From: Spirochaetia bacterium
GTDB lineage: Bacteria; Spirochaetota; Spirochaetia; CADAEX01
Direction of reading: 5' to 3'
Assembly: GCA_017535435.1 (NCBI GenBank)
Contig: JAFXTY010000017.1
Location: 1 to 51,302, forward strand
Length of the DNA: 51,302 nucleotides
Position numbers and translations under genes: made by a program. The notes under the pieces are model-generated. The model saw only the letters and a program-made list of their open reading frames with translations. It was not told the DNA's origin and did not search any database. Shown here in pieces: positions 26,773 to 35,764 of this stretch (the stretch's first letter is position 1; each line of letters starts with the position of its first letter).

Positions 26773-29696
26773 TTAGTCACCTGCCAGTTTTTCGGGTCAG
26801 TTATCGAATCTGTGACCTTATAAATTGTATACTTGGCAACTCCATCGGTGCGGAAATTGGAACGGGAACTTACAAAGTCGGCCCGTGGACTTACCCCAAC
26901 ATGCACATTGCTGCCGACATAGGATGGCTGCAATCCCAATGCCTTCTGCAGTGCGGCATTGATATCGCCATTGCTGGCAAAGGTGTCGTCCACCTTTACA
27001 GAGCCGGATGCCCTGGCCGGTTTTACCATGAACAGGGAGTTCAGCCGGTTGAAGGTATCCCTGGGAAGTGCCGATTCTATCCCCTCTGGAGCCAGGGGGT
27101 TGTTGTCCGAATAATCGTTTCCATGGTCAGAAACCAGGATTATAGTTGTATTGTCGTAAAGGCCCTTGGCCTTGAGCCAGTCAGTGTAAGCCACTATAAG
27201 GGCGATGAACTTCTTGGCGCTGTAATAGGCGCTCTCCCCGAAGATAAAGCTTTTATGAACCTCGTCCGGGTACTGGCTGTTGAAGTCCACCAGAGTTCCT
27301 TCCTCCCCCACTCCATAAGGGATATGGGTGAAGCAGGAATGGAAATATTTGAATGTGTTTCCCTGGGCATCGCTGTTTGAGATCTCAGGAAGCAGATCCA
27401 GGAAGGAATACTCGTTAAAGACGTGGGAGCGGACATACCAGAATAGGGCAACCCGGGAGAAAATAAGCCAGCCTCCGTCGTTATAGATGACAGGCTTAAG
27501 GAAGTATGGTGCCCCCTGGAAGATGGTAAGCATAGTGAAAAGATGGGGCTGGTTCACCTTTCTCTCGGAATCGGACCTGATGTCCCGCACCTTTTCCCAA
27601 TAGCGCTCGTAGGGATCCAGCGCAGAGCTAGCGGTTCCCTCCAAGGTTGCACCCTCCAGATAGGCGGCGCTGCCGTTTACAACAGCCACTTTATAGCCCT
27701 GCTTCTCAGCCTGCCGGAACAGGGTGGAGGCGGCACTGTTCACCTTCTCGTCGCCGCTGCCCGGCATAGAGTTCATAGCCAGGGGCAAATACTCCTCCCC
27801 AGCAAAGATGGAGGGCATGGAGGTGGCAGTCTCAGTGGCTGCCGCCAGCATATTGCGGTGCCATGTGAAGCCGGAAAGCTTTTCCTTATATTCAGGACAT
27901 TCAGAAAGAATGCGCTCCATATAACCGCCAGAGAACATGTCGGCGACTATAAGAACCACATTCTGTCCAGTCTTTGAATAACCATTTATTAGGTCGTTGT
28001 CGGCAGGCAGCCGGACACTGTCACCAGCCACAGCTGCCACCGGCTTCTCAGAGAATGCATACTTTATGCTCTTTACCCCGGCAAAACCGCAGAGGCAGAT
28101 CAGAATCACAGCAATACAGCTCCTGCACTGGGCCGGATACCTGCGCACAATCACACCGGCGGCAATGCCGGAGGCGCACAGGATAACCACATCCAGGCAG
28201 TAAAAAAAGGCAGGGATCTTTTTAAGCTGGTCTGCGTTTCCCAAGATTGTCTTATCCAGCTCGCCGAAGTTGTTGGGCAGAATGTACTGATACAGTACCA
28301 GGACAAGGACAGCAGCCACAGAGACCAGCACAAGGCTCTGCCTGTTCTGCACCAGCTTCCAGAGGACAAAGGCCGCAAGCAGAAGCACAGCTGCCACCGG
28401 CAGGTTTGAGAGAAGCAGGTATCCAAGGGAAATCCCGGTCTCGGCCGGAGATGACAGGAACACAAGAACTGGCGAGATAATGGTTACAAAAAGGACCAGG
28501 AAAGCAGCTGCCCAGCGGTACAAAGCCAGCAGGGCGGCAGGTTTGGCCACAGATGCCCGCTGAATCTGGCATCCGGCGCGGCCCTTTGCCATATAGCAGG
28601 CCGAAATATAGAGCAGGATGTCAGCGAATATGGTGGAGACAAGCACCAGCTTACGTAGGAGTCCTCCTTCTGCATGGGTCATCTTGCCATAGAAGCCGAA
28701 GGCGGCAAAGCCCAGATAACAGACGCCGAAGAAAAGCAGCTGGAGTACAAAGGTCCAAGAACAGCCCTGCCCCTGTTGCCGTGACAGCCGGAGCCGTCTA
28801 AGCCACACTATAAAAGCAGCCACCACAGAGACAAAGGCAACAGCCGATGTCACCAGGAACAGCTTTTCAAAGGTTTCCTTATTAAAAATAATCTGCCAGC
28901 ACTGGAATGTGAAAATGGCGGCAACAACAGCAAAAATATAGAAACTTTGGGTCAGACAAGGCGTTACCGCATCCCTGAAGCCCTGCACATAATCCTTGAA
29001 ACTCTTGTCCTCCGGATCAGGCACATACTTCTCGTGGGGGAAAAGCCTGAGGAATATAAGGCTCTTGCCCACTGAGAACACATTGTTCATGGTCCAGTAG
29101 AGCACCAGCGCCGCAGGGCTGGCATACAGGAGCAGCAGGAACACCCCCGCCATCACATACAGCTCAACTATGTCCTTTGCCCTGCTCCCCCTCATGTAGA
29201 TGCTTGAGGAGACTATGTTTATCACAGTCATGGCTATAGGGAGCAGGTTCAGACCCCACAGGAGGCCATCCGGCACAGCGAAGTCCTTTATGAACAGCCA
29301 GCTCACTCCCCTGTAGGGCTCATAATGGCTGAGGAGGTGATAGGCTGCGAAGAAGAATGGTATCTGTATAAGGAGGCCGAAGGAGGTGCGGAAGGAGCTG
29401 GCGGCAGTGTAGCCCTCCAGCCGGTGGGTGGCCTTTATCATGCAGTACCGCTTCTGCCCGGTGTAGTACCTCTTTATGTAGGAGAGGCGCCTCTTCATCC
29501 GCTTCTCCACCTCCTGCTCCTTCCGCTTCCACACCTCTGCGATGTAGAAAAGGGGGAACATGATTATAGTCACGCTTAAAGAGAGGAGTATGATGGAGAG
29601 GCCGTAGCTCCCGGTCAGATGCACATAGGTGCGGAACAAGAAACCCAGCACTGTCTCTATGGGCTTTATTATGAGAAGATAAATTATGTTCATCAC
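26769..29696 (-). CDS. YidC-like domain fused to sulfatase/phosphoglycerol-transferase-like domain (copy 1)
   Basis: 975 residues. Residues 1-230 are Oxa1/YidC-like: GSYGLSIILLSLSV, LLIQIPFFFAAYHLLS, LPIAMTVINIV and SPAALVLYWTMNNVFS. The groove arginine of insertases is replaced by Thr43. Further helices follow to about residue 560. The C-terminal third is an alkaline-phosphatase/sulfatase fold: metal Asp586 in VLIVADMF, nucleophile region TATSMPSIFAG (Thr623 likely), FTHIPYG, and Asp857-His858 in VSDHGND. This resembles lipoteichoic acid synthases and phosphoglycerol transferases. Starts at GTG 29696 or ATG 29693, right after tagD. Activity on membrane-lipid-derived glycerol phosphate is inferred. 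Confidence 0.8.
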   Translation of the reverse strand: MMNIIYLLIIKPIETVLGFLFRTYVHLTGSYGLSIILLSLSVTIIMFPLFYIAEVWKRKEQEVEKRMKRRLSYIKRYYTGQKRYCMIKATHRLEGYTAASSFRTSFGLLIQIPFFFAAYHLLSHYEPYRGVSWLFIKDFAVPDGLLWGLNLLPIAMTVINIVSSSIYMRGSRAKDIVELYVMAGVFLLLLYASPAALVLYWTMNNVFSVGKSLIFLRLFPHEKYVPDPEDKSFKDYVQGFRDAVTPCLTQSFYIFAVVAAIFTFQCWQIIFNKETFEKLFLVTSAVAFVSVVAAFIVWLRRLRLSRQQGQGCSWTFVLQLLFFGVCYLGFAAFGFYGKMTHAEGGLLRKLVLVSTIFADILLYISACYMAKGRAGCQIQRASVAKPAALLALYRWAAAFLVLFVTIISPVLVFLSSPAETGISLGYLLLSNLPVAAVLLLAAFVLWKLVQNRQSLVLVSVAAVLVLVLYQYILPNNFGELDKTILGNADQLKKIPAFFYCLDVVILCASGIAAGVIVRRYPAQCRSCIAVILICLCGFAGVKSIKYAFSEKPVAAVAGDSVRLPADNDLINGYSKTGQNVVLIVADMFSGGYMERILSECPEYKEKLSGFTWHRNMLAAATETATSMPSIFAGEEYLPLAMNSMPGSGDEKVNSAASTLFRQAEKQGYKVAVVNGSAAYLEGATLEGTASSALDPYERYWEKVRDIRSDSERKVNQPHLFTMLTIFQGAPYFLKPVIYNDGGWLIFSRVALFWYVRSHVFNEYSFLDLLPEISNSDAQGNTFKYFHSCFTHIPYGVGEEGTLVDFNSQYPDEVHKSFIFGESAYYSAKKFIALIVAYTDWLKAKGLYDNTTIILVSDHGNDYSDNNPLAPEGIESALPRDTFNRLNSLFMVKPARASGSVKVDDTFASNGDINAALQKALGLQPSYVGSNVHVGVSPRADFVSSRSNFRTDGVAKYTIYKVTDSITDPKNWQVTK
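26788..26828. repeat. GGTCA-type repeat
   Basis: TTTTTCGGGTCA, 16 bases, then TGACCTTATAAATTG near the 3' end of the YidC-like/sulfatase gene. Both half sites are the same as at 20614 and 30518, and the coding frame reads YKV across the second half in all three. Confidence 0.55.
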
Positions 29697-30140
29697 TTAC
29701 GGATTGACAACATCTCCGTTTACAATCTTTATAACCTGAGTGGTGGAGATACCCTGGGTCCTGGGCACTACTACAATCCTGTGCTGCTCGTATAGATGTC
29801 CGAACCAGTATTTTACATATTCCAGGTCATCGGCAGCTACAAATGCAGCATCTATCTTGTATTTATCCATAAAATCGTTTACTGCAGTCTCGTCATAGGC
29901 ATGAGGCCCCCAGCTGCGGTCCACAATCAGGGCATCGTCCACATAGCGGCAGGCTTTGATTATCTCAAGCCTCTCCTCCTGGTTGAAGATAGGCTTCCGC
30001 TTCTCCTGCATCGCCAGTTCGTCGGAGTCAATGGCAACCACCACTTCCTTGAACTTTTCCTTAGCCCGTTTTAAAAGACGCACATGCCCCACATGAAAGA
30101 GGTCAAAAACACCGTTCACAACGCATCTGTCGTATTTCAT
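29697..30140 (-). CDS. tagD: glycerol-3-phosphate cytidylyltransferase
   Basis: 147 residues, the usual length of TagD. Makes CDP-glycerol from CTP and sn-glycerol 3-phosphate. The nucleotidyltransferase HxGH motif is His16-Val-Gly-His19 in VFDLFHVGH, and the second signature ISTT is at 131-134 in TQGISTTQ. The basic KRKPIFNQEER loop fits TagD and the related ethanolamine-phosphate enzymes. The glycerophosphotransferase genes at 25549 and 40136 make CDP-glycerol the likely product; CDP-ethanolamine is the main alternative. Ends directly before the YidC-like/sulfatase gene. Confidence 0.85.
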   Translation of the reverse strand: MKYDRCVVNGVFDLFHVGHVRLLKRAKEKFKEVVVAIDSDELAMQEKRKPIFNQEERLEIIKACRYVDDALIVDRSWGPHAYDETAVNDFMDKYKIDAAFVAADDLEYVKYWFGHLYEQHRIVVVPRTQGISTTQVIKIVNGDVVNP

Positions 30141-30155
30141 ACTTCCATCCCGCGC

Positions 30156-31460
30156 TCAACGCCCTACCGCAATATAAGTAAACCCAGCCTTCTCCACCAG
30201 GCTGCGGTCATATATGTTCCTGAAATCTGCAAAGAGATTCCCCCGCATAGCCTTCTTAAGCCTCTGGATATCAAGACCCCGGAACTGATTCCACTCGGTA
30301 AGGATGATCACCGCATCTGCATCTTTGACAGCATCGTAGGGCGAATCCAGATACTCAACATCGGCAGGAAGCAGTTTTCTTGCCTCTTTGACACCCTGAG
30401 GATCGCAGGCTTTGATATGGGCACCTGCTTTGACAAGCTCAGGAACAATGACCAGGGAAGGAGCCTCCCTCATATCATCAGTCTCTGGCTTGAAGGTGAG
30501 TCCAAGCACTGCTATGGTTTTTCGGGTCAAATCCTGACCTAATAAATTAATGACCTTATAAGCCTGCCTCATCTTCTGGTTGTGGTTCACCTGGGTTACA
30601 GCCTCAAGGATATGGGGCTCAAGGTCGTTGTCGTGGAAAATTCTGATAAGGGCAGAGACATCCTTGGGGAAGCAGGATCCGCCATAGCCAGGCCCTGCAT
30701 GGAGGAACTTGGAGCCGATACGCTTATCAAGACCCATTCCTTTGGAGATATCCTTTATGTCAGCCCCTGTCTTCTCGCACAGGGCAGAAATCTCATTTAT
30801 AAACGAAATCTTTGTGGCTAAAAAGGCGTTGCTGGCATACTTGATAAGCTCGGCAGTCTCCAGGTTGGTAATGACCATAGGGGTCTCCAGCAGATAAAGG
30901 GGGCGGTAAAGCTCCTTCAGTACAGCCTTTGCCCTATCACTCTCCACTCCTATCACCACCCGGTCCGGCCTCATGAAGTCGCCTATGGCAGAGCCTTCCC
31001 GCAGGAACTCTGGGTTGGAAGCTATATCAAAATCGGCATCAGGATTGGCCTTTCGCACAATCTTGGCCACTTCCCGGGCTGTCCCCACAGGCACAGTACT
31101 TTTATCAACAACCACAGTGTAGCCTTTAAGATGGGCTGCAATCTCCTCTGCGGCGGCATAGACATAGGTCAGGTCAGCATGGCCATCCCCTCTGCGGGAA
31201 GGGGTGCCCACTGCAATGAACACAGCATCGGACTCCTCCACTGCCGGAGCATAGTTCAGGGAAAAGGAAAGACGGCCGGCCCTGACATTCCGCAGCACCA
31301 GGTCATCAAGCCCAGGCTCGTAGATCGGAATCTGCCCGGCAAGCAGCGCATCAATCCGCTCCGGACTCTTATCTATACAGGTGACGTTCCAGCCGAACTC
31401 TGCAAAGCAGGCGCCGGAGACAAGTCCCACATATCCTGTTCCTATGACAGATATCTTCAT
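30156..31460 (-). CDS. ugd: UDP-glucose 6-dehydrogenase
   Basis: 434 residues. Oxidises UDP-glucose to UDP-glucuronate with two NAD in the cytoplasm. GTGYVGLVSG (7-16) binds NAD. Catalytic Cys263 lies in GGSCFPKD; NPEFLREGSA and GLTFKPETDD are family blocks. AGGAG stands just before the ATG. Feeds the epimerase at 18749. A GGTCA-type repeat (30516-30561) is embedded at the NLLGQDLTRK stretch between the middle and C-terminal domains, a surface-linker position where insertions would be tolerated. Confidence 0.95.
   Translation of the reverse strand: MKISVIGTGYVGLVSGACFAEFGWNVTCIDKSPERIDALLAGQIPIYEPGLDDLVLRNVRAGRLSFSLNYAPAVEESDAVFIAVGTPSRRGDGHADLTYVYAAAEEIAAHLKGYTVVVDKSTVPVGTAREVAKIVRKANPDADFDIASNPEFLREGSAIGDFMRPDRVVIGVESDRAKAVLKELYRPLYLLETPMVITNLETAELIKYASNAFLATKISFINEISALCEKTGADIKDISKGMGLDKRIGSKFLHAGPGYGGSCFPKDVSALIRIFHDNDLEPHILEAVTQVNHNQKMRQAYKVINLLGQDLTRKTIAVLGLTFKPETDDMREAPSLVIVPELVKAGAHIKACDPQGVKEARKLLPADVEYLDSPYDAVKDADAVIILTEWNQFRGLDIQRLKKAMRGNLFADFRNIYDRSLVEKAGFTYIAVGR
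30516..30561. repeat. GGTCA-type repeat
   Basis: GGTTTTTCGGGTCA, then CTGACCTAATAA and TGACCTTATAAG within 46 bases of the ugd coding region. Three half sites, in the same orientation as at 20614 and 26788. Confidence 0.55.
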
Positions 31461-31468
31461 TCATTCTC

Positions 31469-32713
31469 CTATTTTGAACCGAAACCGGTAAGGATAGTCT
31501 TAAGTGTCTTGACTGCAATCAGGGCATCCAGCCAGAAGCTCATATATTTGATATAATAAAGGTCGTAGGAGAGCTTTTTCTCGGTCTCCTTAGTTCCGGC
31601 GGCATAGCCCTGGACAACCTGTGCCCAGCCTGTGATTCCAGGAGGCACCATATGCCGGTAGGCATAGAAAGGAATCTCCTTCTCAAACTCCTTGGCAAAG
31701 CCCACCTGCTCCGGCCGGGGACCTATTATGCTCATCTCTCCCTTAAGGACATTTATAAGCTGTGGAAGCTCATCTATACGGAACTTCCGGAGGAAGCTCC
31801 CCATGGGGATGATCCTGCTGTCATGGGAAGAGGTGAACTTGGCACCCTGGGCCTCGGATTCGGTTATCATAGTCCTGAACTTGTACATCTTGAAGGGTCT
31901 GCCACCCTTTCCTATCCGATCCTGGATAAAGAAGGCAGAACCTTTTGAGTTCAGCTTGATGATGATGAAGGCAAAGAGGGAAAGCACCAGGATGATCGGG
32001 GAGAACAGGATAATGACACAGCACTCGGCAAAGTGCTTTATGGCAGAATAGATCTTGGGCACCTTGAAGCCTGACACTATACCGCTTGAAAGGTGGTGGA
32101 GCGATATGCGCCCGGTCACCTTCTCGTATACAGCCGCCGCGTGGTAGATAGGGATATTGGAAAGGCTCACATAAGCTATGAACCGCATCCATTCCGGGGG
32201 TATCTGTTCGTGATAGTCTATGATTATGCCGTCACACTTCTTATGAAGCTCCGGATAACGCAGCATCTCCCATCTGCGGCTCCCCTTCTCGGCCAGCTTG
32301 AAGCCCAGCCCTATAGGACAGATCAGATAGAATAAAGTCTTAGGATTGCGGTAGAGATAAAGCCCCAGGCCGATCCAGAACACAGTAAAGAAATAGAAGA
32401 TGATAAGATATTTTCTGGAATAGTAGGTTCTGCCTATAGTGATGAAGGAAAGGAGCAGAGCCATGACCATGGTGATGACAAATATGGCTATGCTCAGCTG
32501 CTCCCGGAAGGAGAACCGCTTTATCCGTAAAGATGCGGTGCCTGCGGCAAGGAAAGCCAGGGAGGTAAGGAAAAGGAAGGTTCTCCGGTAGAAGTACTTC
32601 CAGAAACAGATATCGTGATAGACCAGAAAGTTGCATATGAACAGTGTGGCAAAAGCACCGGCCACAATCCAGGCAAGAGCTTTTATCATGGAGCTGTCTA
32701 TCTTATTCCTCAT
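31469..32713 (-). CDS. polyprenyl-phosphate sugar-phosphate transferase (initiating, WcaJ/RfbP-like)
   Basis: 414 residues from ATG 32713, chosen because AAGGAG lies 7 bases upstream; it overlaps the previous gene by 11 bases. Four N-terminal helices and a central non-catalytic region precede the bacterial sugar transferase domain (from about residue 225): KMYKFRTM, RKFRIDELPQLINVLKGEMS, IIGPRPE and PGITGWAQV. This transfers a sugar 1-phosphate to undecaprenyl phosphate and starts the repeat unit. It is the only such enzyme seen in the window. Confidence 0.92.
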   Translation of the reverse strand: MRNKIDSSMIKALAWIVAGAFATLFICNFLVYHDICFWKYFYRRTFLFLTSLAFLAAGTASLRIKRFSFREQLSIAIFVITMVMALLLSFITIGRTYYSRKYLIIFYFFTVFWIGLGLYLYRNPKTLFYLICPIGLGFKLAEKGSRRWEMLRYPELHKKCDGIIIDYHEQIPPEWMRFIAYVSLSNIPIYHAAAVYEKVTGRISLHHLSSGIVSGFKVPKIYSAIKHFAECCVIILFSPIILVLSLFAFIIIKLNSKGSAFFIQDRIGKGGRPFKMYKFRTMITESEAQGAKFTSSHDSRIIPMGSFLRKFRIDELPQLINVLKGEMSIIGPRPEQVGFAKEFEKEIPFYAYRHMVPPGITGWAQVVQGYAAGTKETEKKLSYDLYYIKYMSFWLDALIAVKTLKTILTGFGSK

Positions 32714-33818
32714 CCACCTTCTCCTTAAGGTATGAATAAATATAAACAAACGCAATCACAGGCAGATAAATGTTGGTTCTGTACCGTATTCCTGCCCCCG
32801 GGTTAATTATACCCTGTCCATACTGTACAAACAGCAGAAGAAATACGGAGTTACACCCCAGAAGGAACCACTGATAATAGTTCCTGAACTGTCGGAACAG
32901 AGCAACAGGGAATCCCCAGAGCATAACAACTGCTGTCAATATTATAACACCACTTTCCATAAAAGAGAACAGATGGAGGGGCGATGTGGCGCACTCGGCC
33001 CAGGTGGGACCCCAGAAAGCCAAAGGGAGAAGATAAGGCATCTTGCGGAAGAAGTCAAACTGCTCAATGAACAGATGACTCCTGGTAGAGCGGGCAGAGA
33101 CCCGGGGTACATTCTGGGCATAGAAGGCATAGGAATCCAGCTGATACCTGAACAGATACATTCCCACAGCCACTGCAGCTATAAGCCCTGCCAGCATAGC
33201 AACATCCCACTTATATGGGACATTGACGCAGCGCCTGAAAACAACATAGCCGAAGGTGATAAGGACAAATGGTATATATGGTTTTTTGAGCACTATCACC
33301 AGGTAAAGGGCTACAAAGAACAGAATATCCGGTTTGAAGGGCTCCTTTTTATACAGCTTTATCAGCTCGGCACACAGAATTCCCATGCCGAAGACCACCA
33401 GACACTCCTTACCCCCTATAGAGGACCATATATTGAAGGATGGGGAATAGCATAAAAGGATAAGGAGAATATATGCCCTGGAATCGCTTTTTGCGGCAAG
33501 AAGAAACCGTCTTATCCCCACATATCCTATGGCAGAGCAGGCACAGAAGGTAAGAATCTCAAAATGGCAGATAAAATGGATTGAGCTTATGATGGCAACC
33601 CCAAGGACATCCTTCTTAAGGAGGATCATAAGCCCGAACTTCTGATAAAGCATGGGCAGCAGTCCATATTCATCATAAGGAAGCCCATACACGAAAGTAC
33701 CTATATCTGCAAGAATAGTGAACTTTGCTATGACAAACTTTGCCAGGAATGCCATAAGGATCCGGTAGAAAAAGAGACCTGTAATCAATAGTGCAGCTAT
33801 ATCTTTTTTTCTGTTCAA
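32703..33818 (-). CDS. putative Wzy-like polysaccharide polymerase
   Basis: 371 residues and about ten transmembrane segments, with a large loop between helices that includes NVPRVSARSTRSH. A conserved-looking IGGKECLVVFGMG and a late GAGIRYRTNIYLPVI resemble membrane proteins annotated as O-antigen or exopolysaccharide polymerases. The start is TTG at 33816-33818, preceded by AAGG at good spacing. It is the first gene of the long minus-strand operon. Polymerase function is an inference from topology and neighbours; sequence families here are poorly conserved. Confidence 0.5.
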   Translation of the reverse strand: MNRKKDIAALLITGLFFYRILMAFLAKFVIAKFTILADIGTFVYGLPYDEYGLLPMLYQKFGLMILLKKDVLGVAIISSIHFICHFEILTFCACSAIGYVGIRRFLLAAKSDSRAYILLILLCYSPSFNIWSSIGGKECLVVFGMGILCAELIKLYKKEPFKPDILFFVALYLVIVLKKPYIPFVLITFGYVVFRRCVNVPYKWDVAMLAGLIAAVAVGMYLFRYQLDSYAFYAQNVPRVSARSTRSHLFIEQFDFFRKMPYLLPLAFWGPTWAECATSPLHLFSFMESGVIILTAVVMLWGFPVALFRQFRNYYQWFLLGCNSVFLLLFVQYGQGIINPGAGIRYRTNIYLPVIAFVYIYSYLKEKVDEE

Positions 33819-33857
33819 ATCTTTACCTTGCTAAAATATAATAATTATTGTTATAAT
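33814..33857 (+). promoter_or_regulatory. promoter region of the ABC ATPase gene (tandem -10 boxes)
   Basis: Two perfect TATAAT hexamers (33837-33842 and 33852-33857) lie in the 46-base gap between divergent genes. TTCAAA (33814-33819) stands 17 bases before the first, TTGCTA (33828-33833) 18 bases before the second. Use of the second would start transcription at about 33864, giving an almost leaderless mRNA since the ATG is at 33865. Confidence 0.5.
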
Positions 33858-33864
33858 AGGCTAT

Positions 33865-34587
33865 ATGCCGATCATTCAGTTGGAAAATGTCAGAAAGTCG
33901 TATCACCTGGGGAAAACCCTGGTTCCAGCCATCAAAGGGGTTTCCTTCTCCATCGATGAAGGAGATTTTGTCTCAATCATCGGCCCTTCCGGCAGCGGCA
34001 AATCCACTATCCTGAACATGATAGGGTGCATCGATGTCCCCACCCAAGGGAAGGTGATCATAAACGGCCAGGAGACTTCGGGCCTCTCGGACCGGGAGAT
34101 CACAGCTCTCCGCCACGATGTCATCGGCTTTATCTTCCAGTCCTTCAACCTGCTCCCTGTGCTCAATGTATACGAAAACATCGAATTCCCCTTCCTTATA
34201 GGAAAAACAAGGTTCACAGCCCAAGAAAAGCTGGAGCACAAGGAATATATCGAATCGCTGATTGAAGCTGTGGGGCTTACCCGGTGGACAACCCACAAGC
34301 CGGCAGAGCTTTCAGGGGGCCAGCGTCAGCGTGTGGCGATAGCCAGAGCCCTGGCTACCAAGCCAAAGGTGGTGCTGGCAGATGAGCCTACCGCAAACTT
34401 GGACAGCAAGACCGGAGAAGATATCATTGCCCTTATGAAGAAAATCAACAAAGAGCTGAAGACCACATTCATCTTCTCCACCCACGACCACAACATCTTC
34501 TCTATTGCAGACCATGTGATCCGCCTCAAGGACGGCCTGGTGGCAGAGGATTTCAGAAACCAGCAGAAAGCTCCACAAACAAAGTGA
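33865..34587 (+). CDS. MacB/LolD-type ABC transporter ATP-binding protein
   Basis: 240 residues. Walker A GPSGSGKST (40-48), signature LSGGQRQRV near 149, and Walker B VVLADEPT near 170 are all intact; the family spacer TALRHDVIGFIFQSFNLLP confirms the LolD/MacB group. It probably powers the two permeases at 36515 and 37807 for lipoprotein, peptide or glycolipid transport. It is encoded on the opposite strand, convergent with their operon, and its end overlaps the barrel gene by 35 bases. Its own promoter and weak ribosome binding site suggest separate control. Confidence 0.92.
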   Translation: MPIIQLENVRKSYHLGKTLVPAIKGVSFSIDEGDFVSIIGPSGSGKSTILNMIGCIDVPTQGKVIINGQETSGLSDREITALRHDVIGFIFQSFNLLPVLNVYENIEFPFLIGKTRFTAQEKLEHKEYIESLIEAVGLTRWTTHKPAELSGGQRQRVAIARALATKPKVVLADEPTANLDSKTGEDIIALMKKINKELKTTFIFSTHDHNIFSIADHVIRLKDGLVAEDFRNQQKAPQTK

Positions 34588-35764
34588 ATGCAAGCTTGCT
34601 GTCGATAGGGAACTCTTCGTAGAAGTCCTTGTCCAGTTCCTTATCACCATAATGCCATGGGATTGCCATACGTATCTTGACATGCTTCCATGGAGAGATG
34701 GAGAAGCCTCCGATAAACTGCCCTGCATTGTCTGTTACAGAATGGAGCCACTTGAAGCCCATTCCTATAGGGGAGCCGAAAAGGTTGTCAAAGTCGGTGG
34801 CAAGACCTATACAGTGGTCTATGTCATCCTCTATGCGGCCATCGTAATAATATTCCCCGTAGAGCTTGATATTAGTCCATTCCTTGAAGAAACCGGCCAG
34901 AGCCTCGTGGGTTATATCTCCCTCGTCGGAGCGGTTCAACACATAGTCGGCAAAGAGGTCGGTACCAAGTATCACAGTCTTGACAGAGCCAGAATAGCGC
35001 TGACCGTCTAATTCATTATACAGCATGGCTACAGAGAAGTTTATGGGCCCCAAGGTCTTGTCGGCATGACCGGCGAAGGAAAGGTCGCCTTTATGAAGCT
35101 TGTTGTCATTCCGGAACACCCGTTTCTTATAAAGGGAGACCAGAGAAACACCATCCAGAATATTGGGCATAGTCATGCGGAAGGCAGTGCCATCCTCTGC
35201 ATCCTCCATAAAGTTGGCAGGGCGGAAAAGCCTTCCCTGCCCCCAGGTCATATAGAACTTACCAAGACGGAAGTATGACTTGTCCAACCAGTTATAGTCG
35301 CAGTAAAGCTCGTCGAAATCCAATTTGGACCAGACATCGCTGCCATTATCGGAGTTCATCTCTGTCTTAAGCTTACCGAATATCCGGATAGTTGGGTCGG
35401 GCCGTGCATCAAAAGAGATGGTGGCTTTGGAATAGGCACCTGCCACCTTGTCAGGATATCCGTCAAAAGGCTCGTCGTTCCAGCCGATACCACCGCCGGC
35501 CCTGACTACAAAGTCACCGCTTACCACTATCTTCTTGCTCTCCTCGAACTGATTACGGTAGTCAATATCGGCAGGCTGCTCTACCACAATATCCTCGGCA
35601 GGGTCATCAAAGACAGAGTCAAAATCCTCGTCATATTCAGACTGCTCCGATTCCAGCCCTTCACTGCCCCGGGCAACCTCAAACTCAGCACCCCAGGTCA
35701 GGACCGGCAGAAAGATCAGAGAAAGAAAAATTAAAATGTACTTACTTAGTGTTGACTCTCTCAA
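34553..35764 (-). CDS. predicted outer-membrane beta-barrel protein, DUF1302-like
   Basis: 403 residues from TTG 35762-35764, supported by AAGGA 5 bases upstream. Signal peptide ending LTWGAE, a short acidic linker (residues 30-65, EYDEDFDSVFDDPAEDI), then barrel strands with YFRLGKFYMTWGQG and a terminal aromatic (SAGF). This strand pattern is like porin-like proteins encoded next to LolA-like and MacB-type genes. It overlaps the LolA-like gene by 23 bases. It may be the outer-membrane component of the adjacent exporter. Confidence 0.65.
   Translation of the reverse strand: MRESTLSKYILIFLSLIFLPVLTWGAEFEVARGSEGLESEQSEYDEDFDSVFDDPAEDIVVEQPADIDYRNQFEESKKIVVSGDFVVRAGGGIGWNDEPFDGYPDKVAGAYSKATISFDARPDPTIRIFGKLKTEMNSDNGSDVWSKLDFDELYCDYNWLDKSYFRLGKFYMTWGQGRLFRPANFMEDAEDGTAFRMTMPNILDGVSLVSLYKKRVFRNDNKLHKGDLSFAGHADKTLGPINFSVAMLYNELDGQRYSGSVKTVILGTDLFADYVLNRSDEGDITHEALAGFFKEWTNIKLYGEYYYDGRIEDDIDHCIGLATDFDNLFGSPIGMGFKWLHSVTDNAGQFIGGFSISPWKHVKIRMAIPWHYGDKELDKDFYEEFPIDSKLAFTLFVELSAGF

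Noticed and set aside
26769-29696. Annotation as a plain housekeeping YidC
   Set aside because: The protein is far too long, lacks the groove arginine and carries an intact sulfatase-type domain.
34590-34599. GCAAGCTTGC palindrome near the convergent gene ends
   Set aside because: Short, without a following T-run, and inside coding sequence of the barrel gene, so not supported as a terminator.
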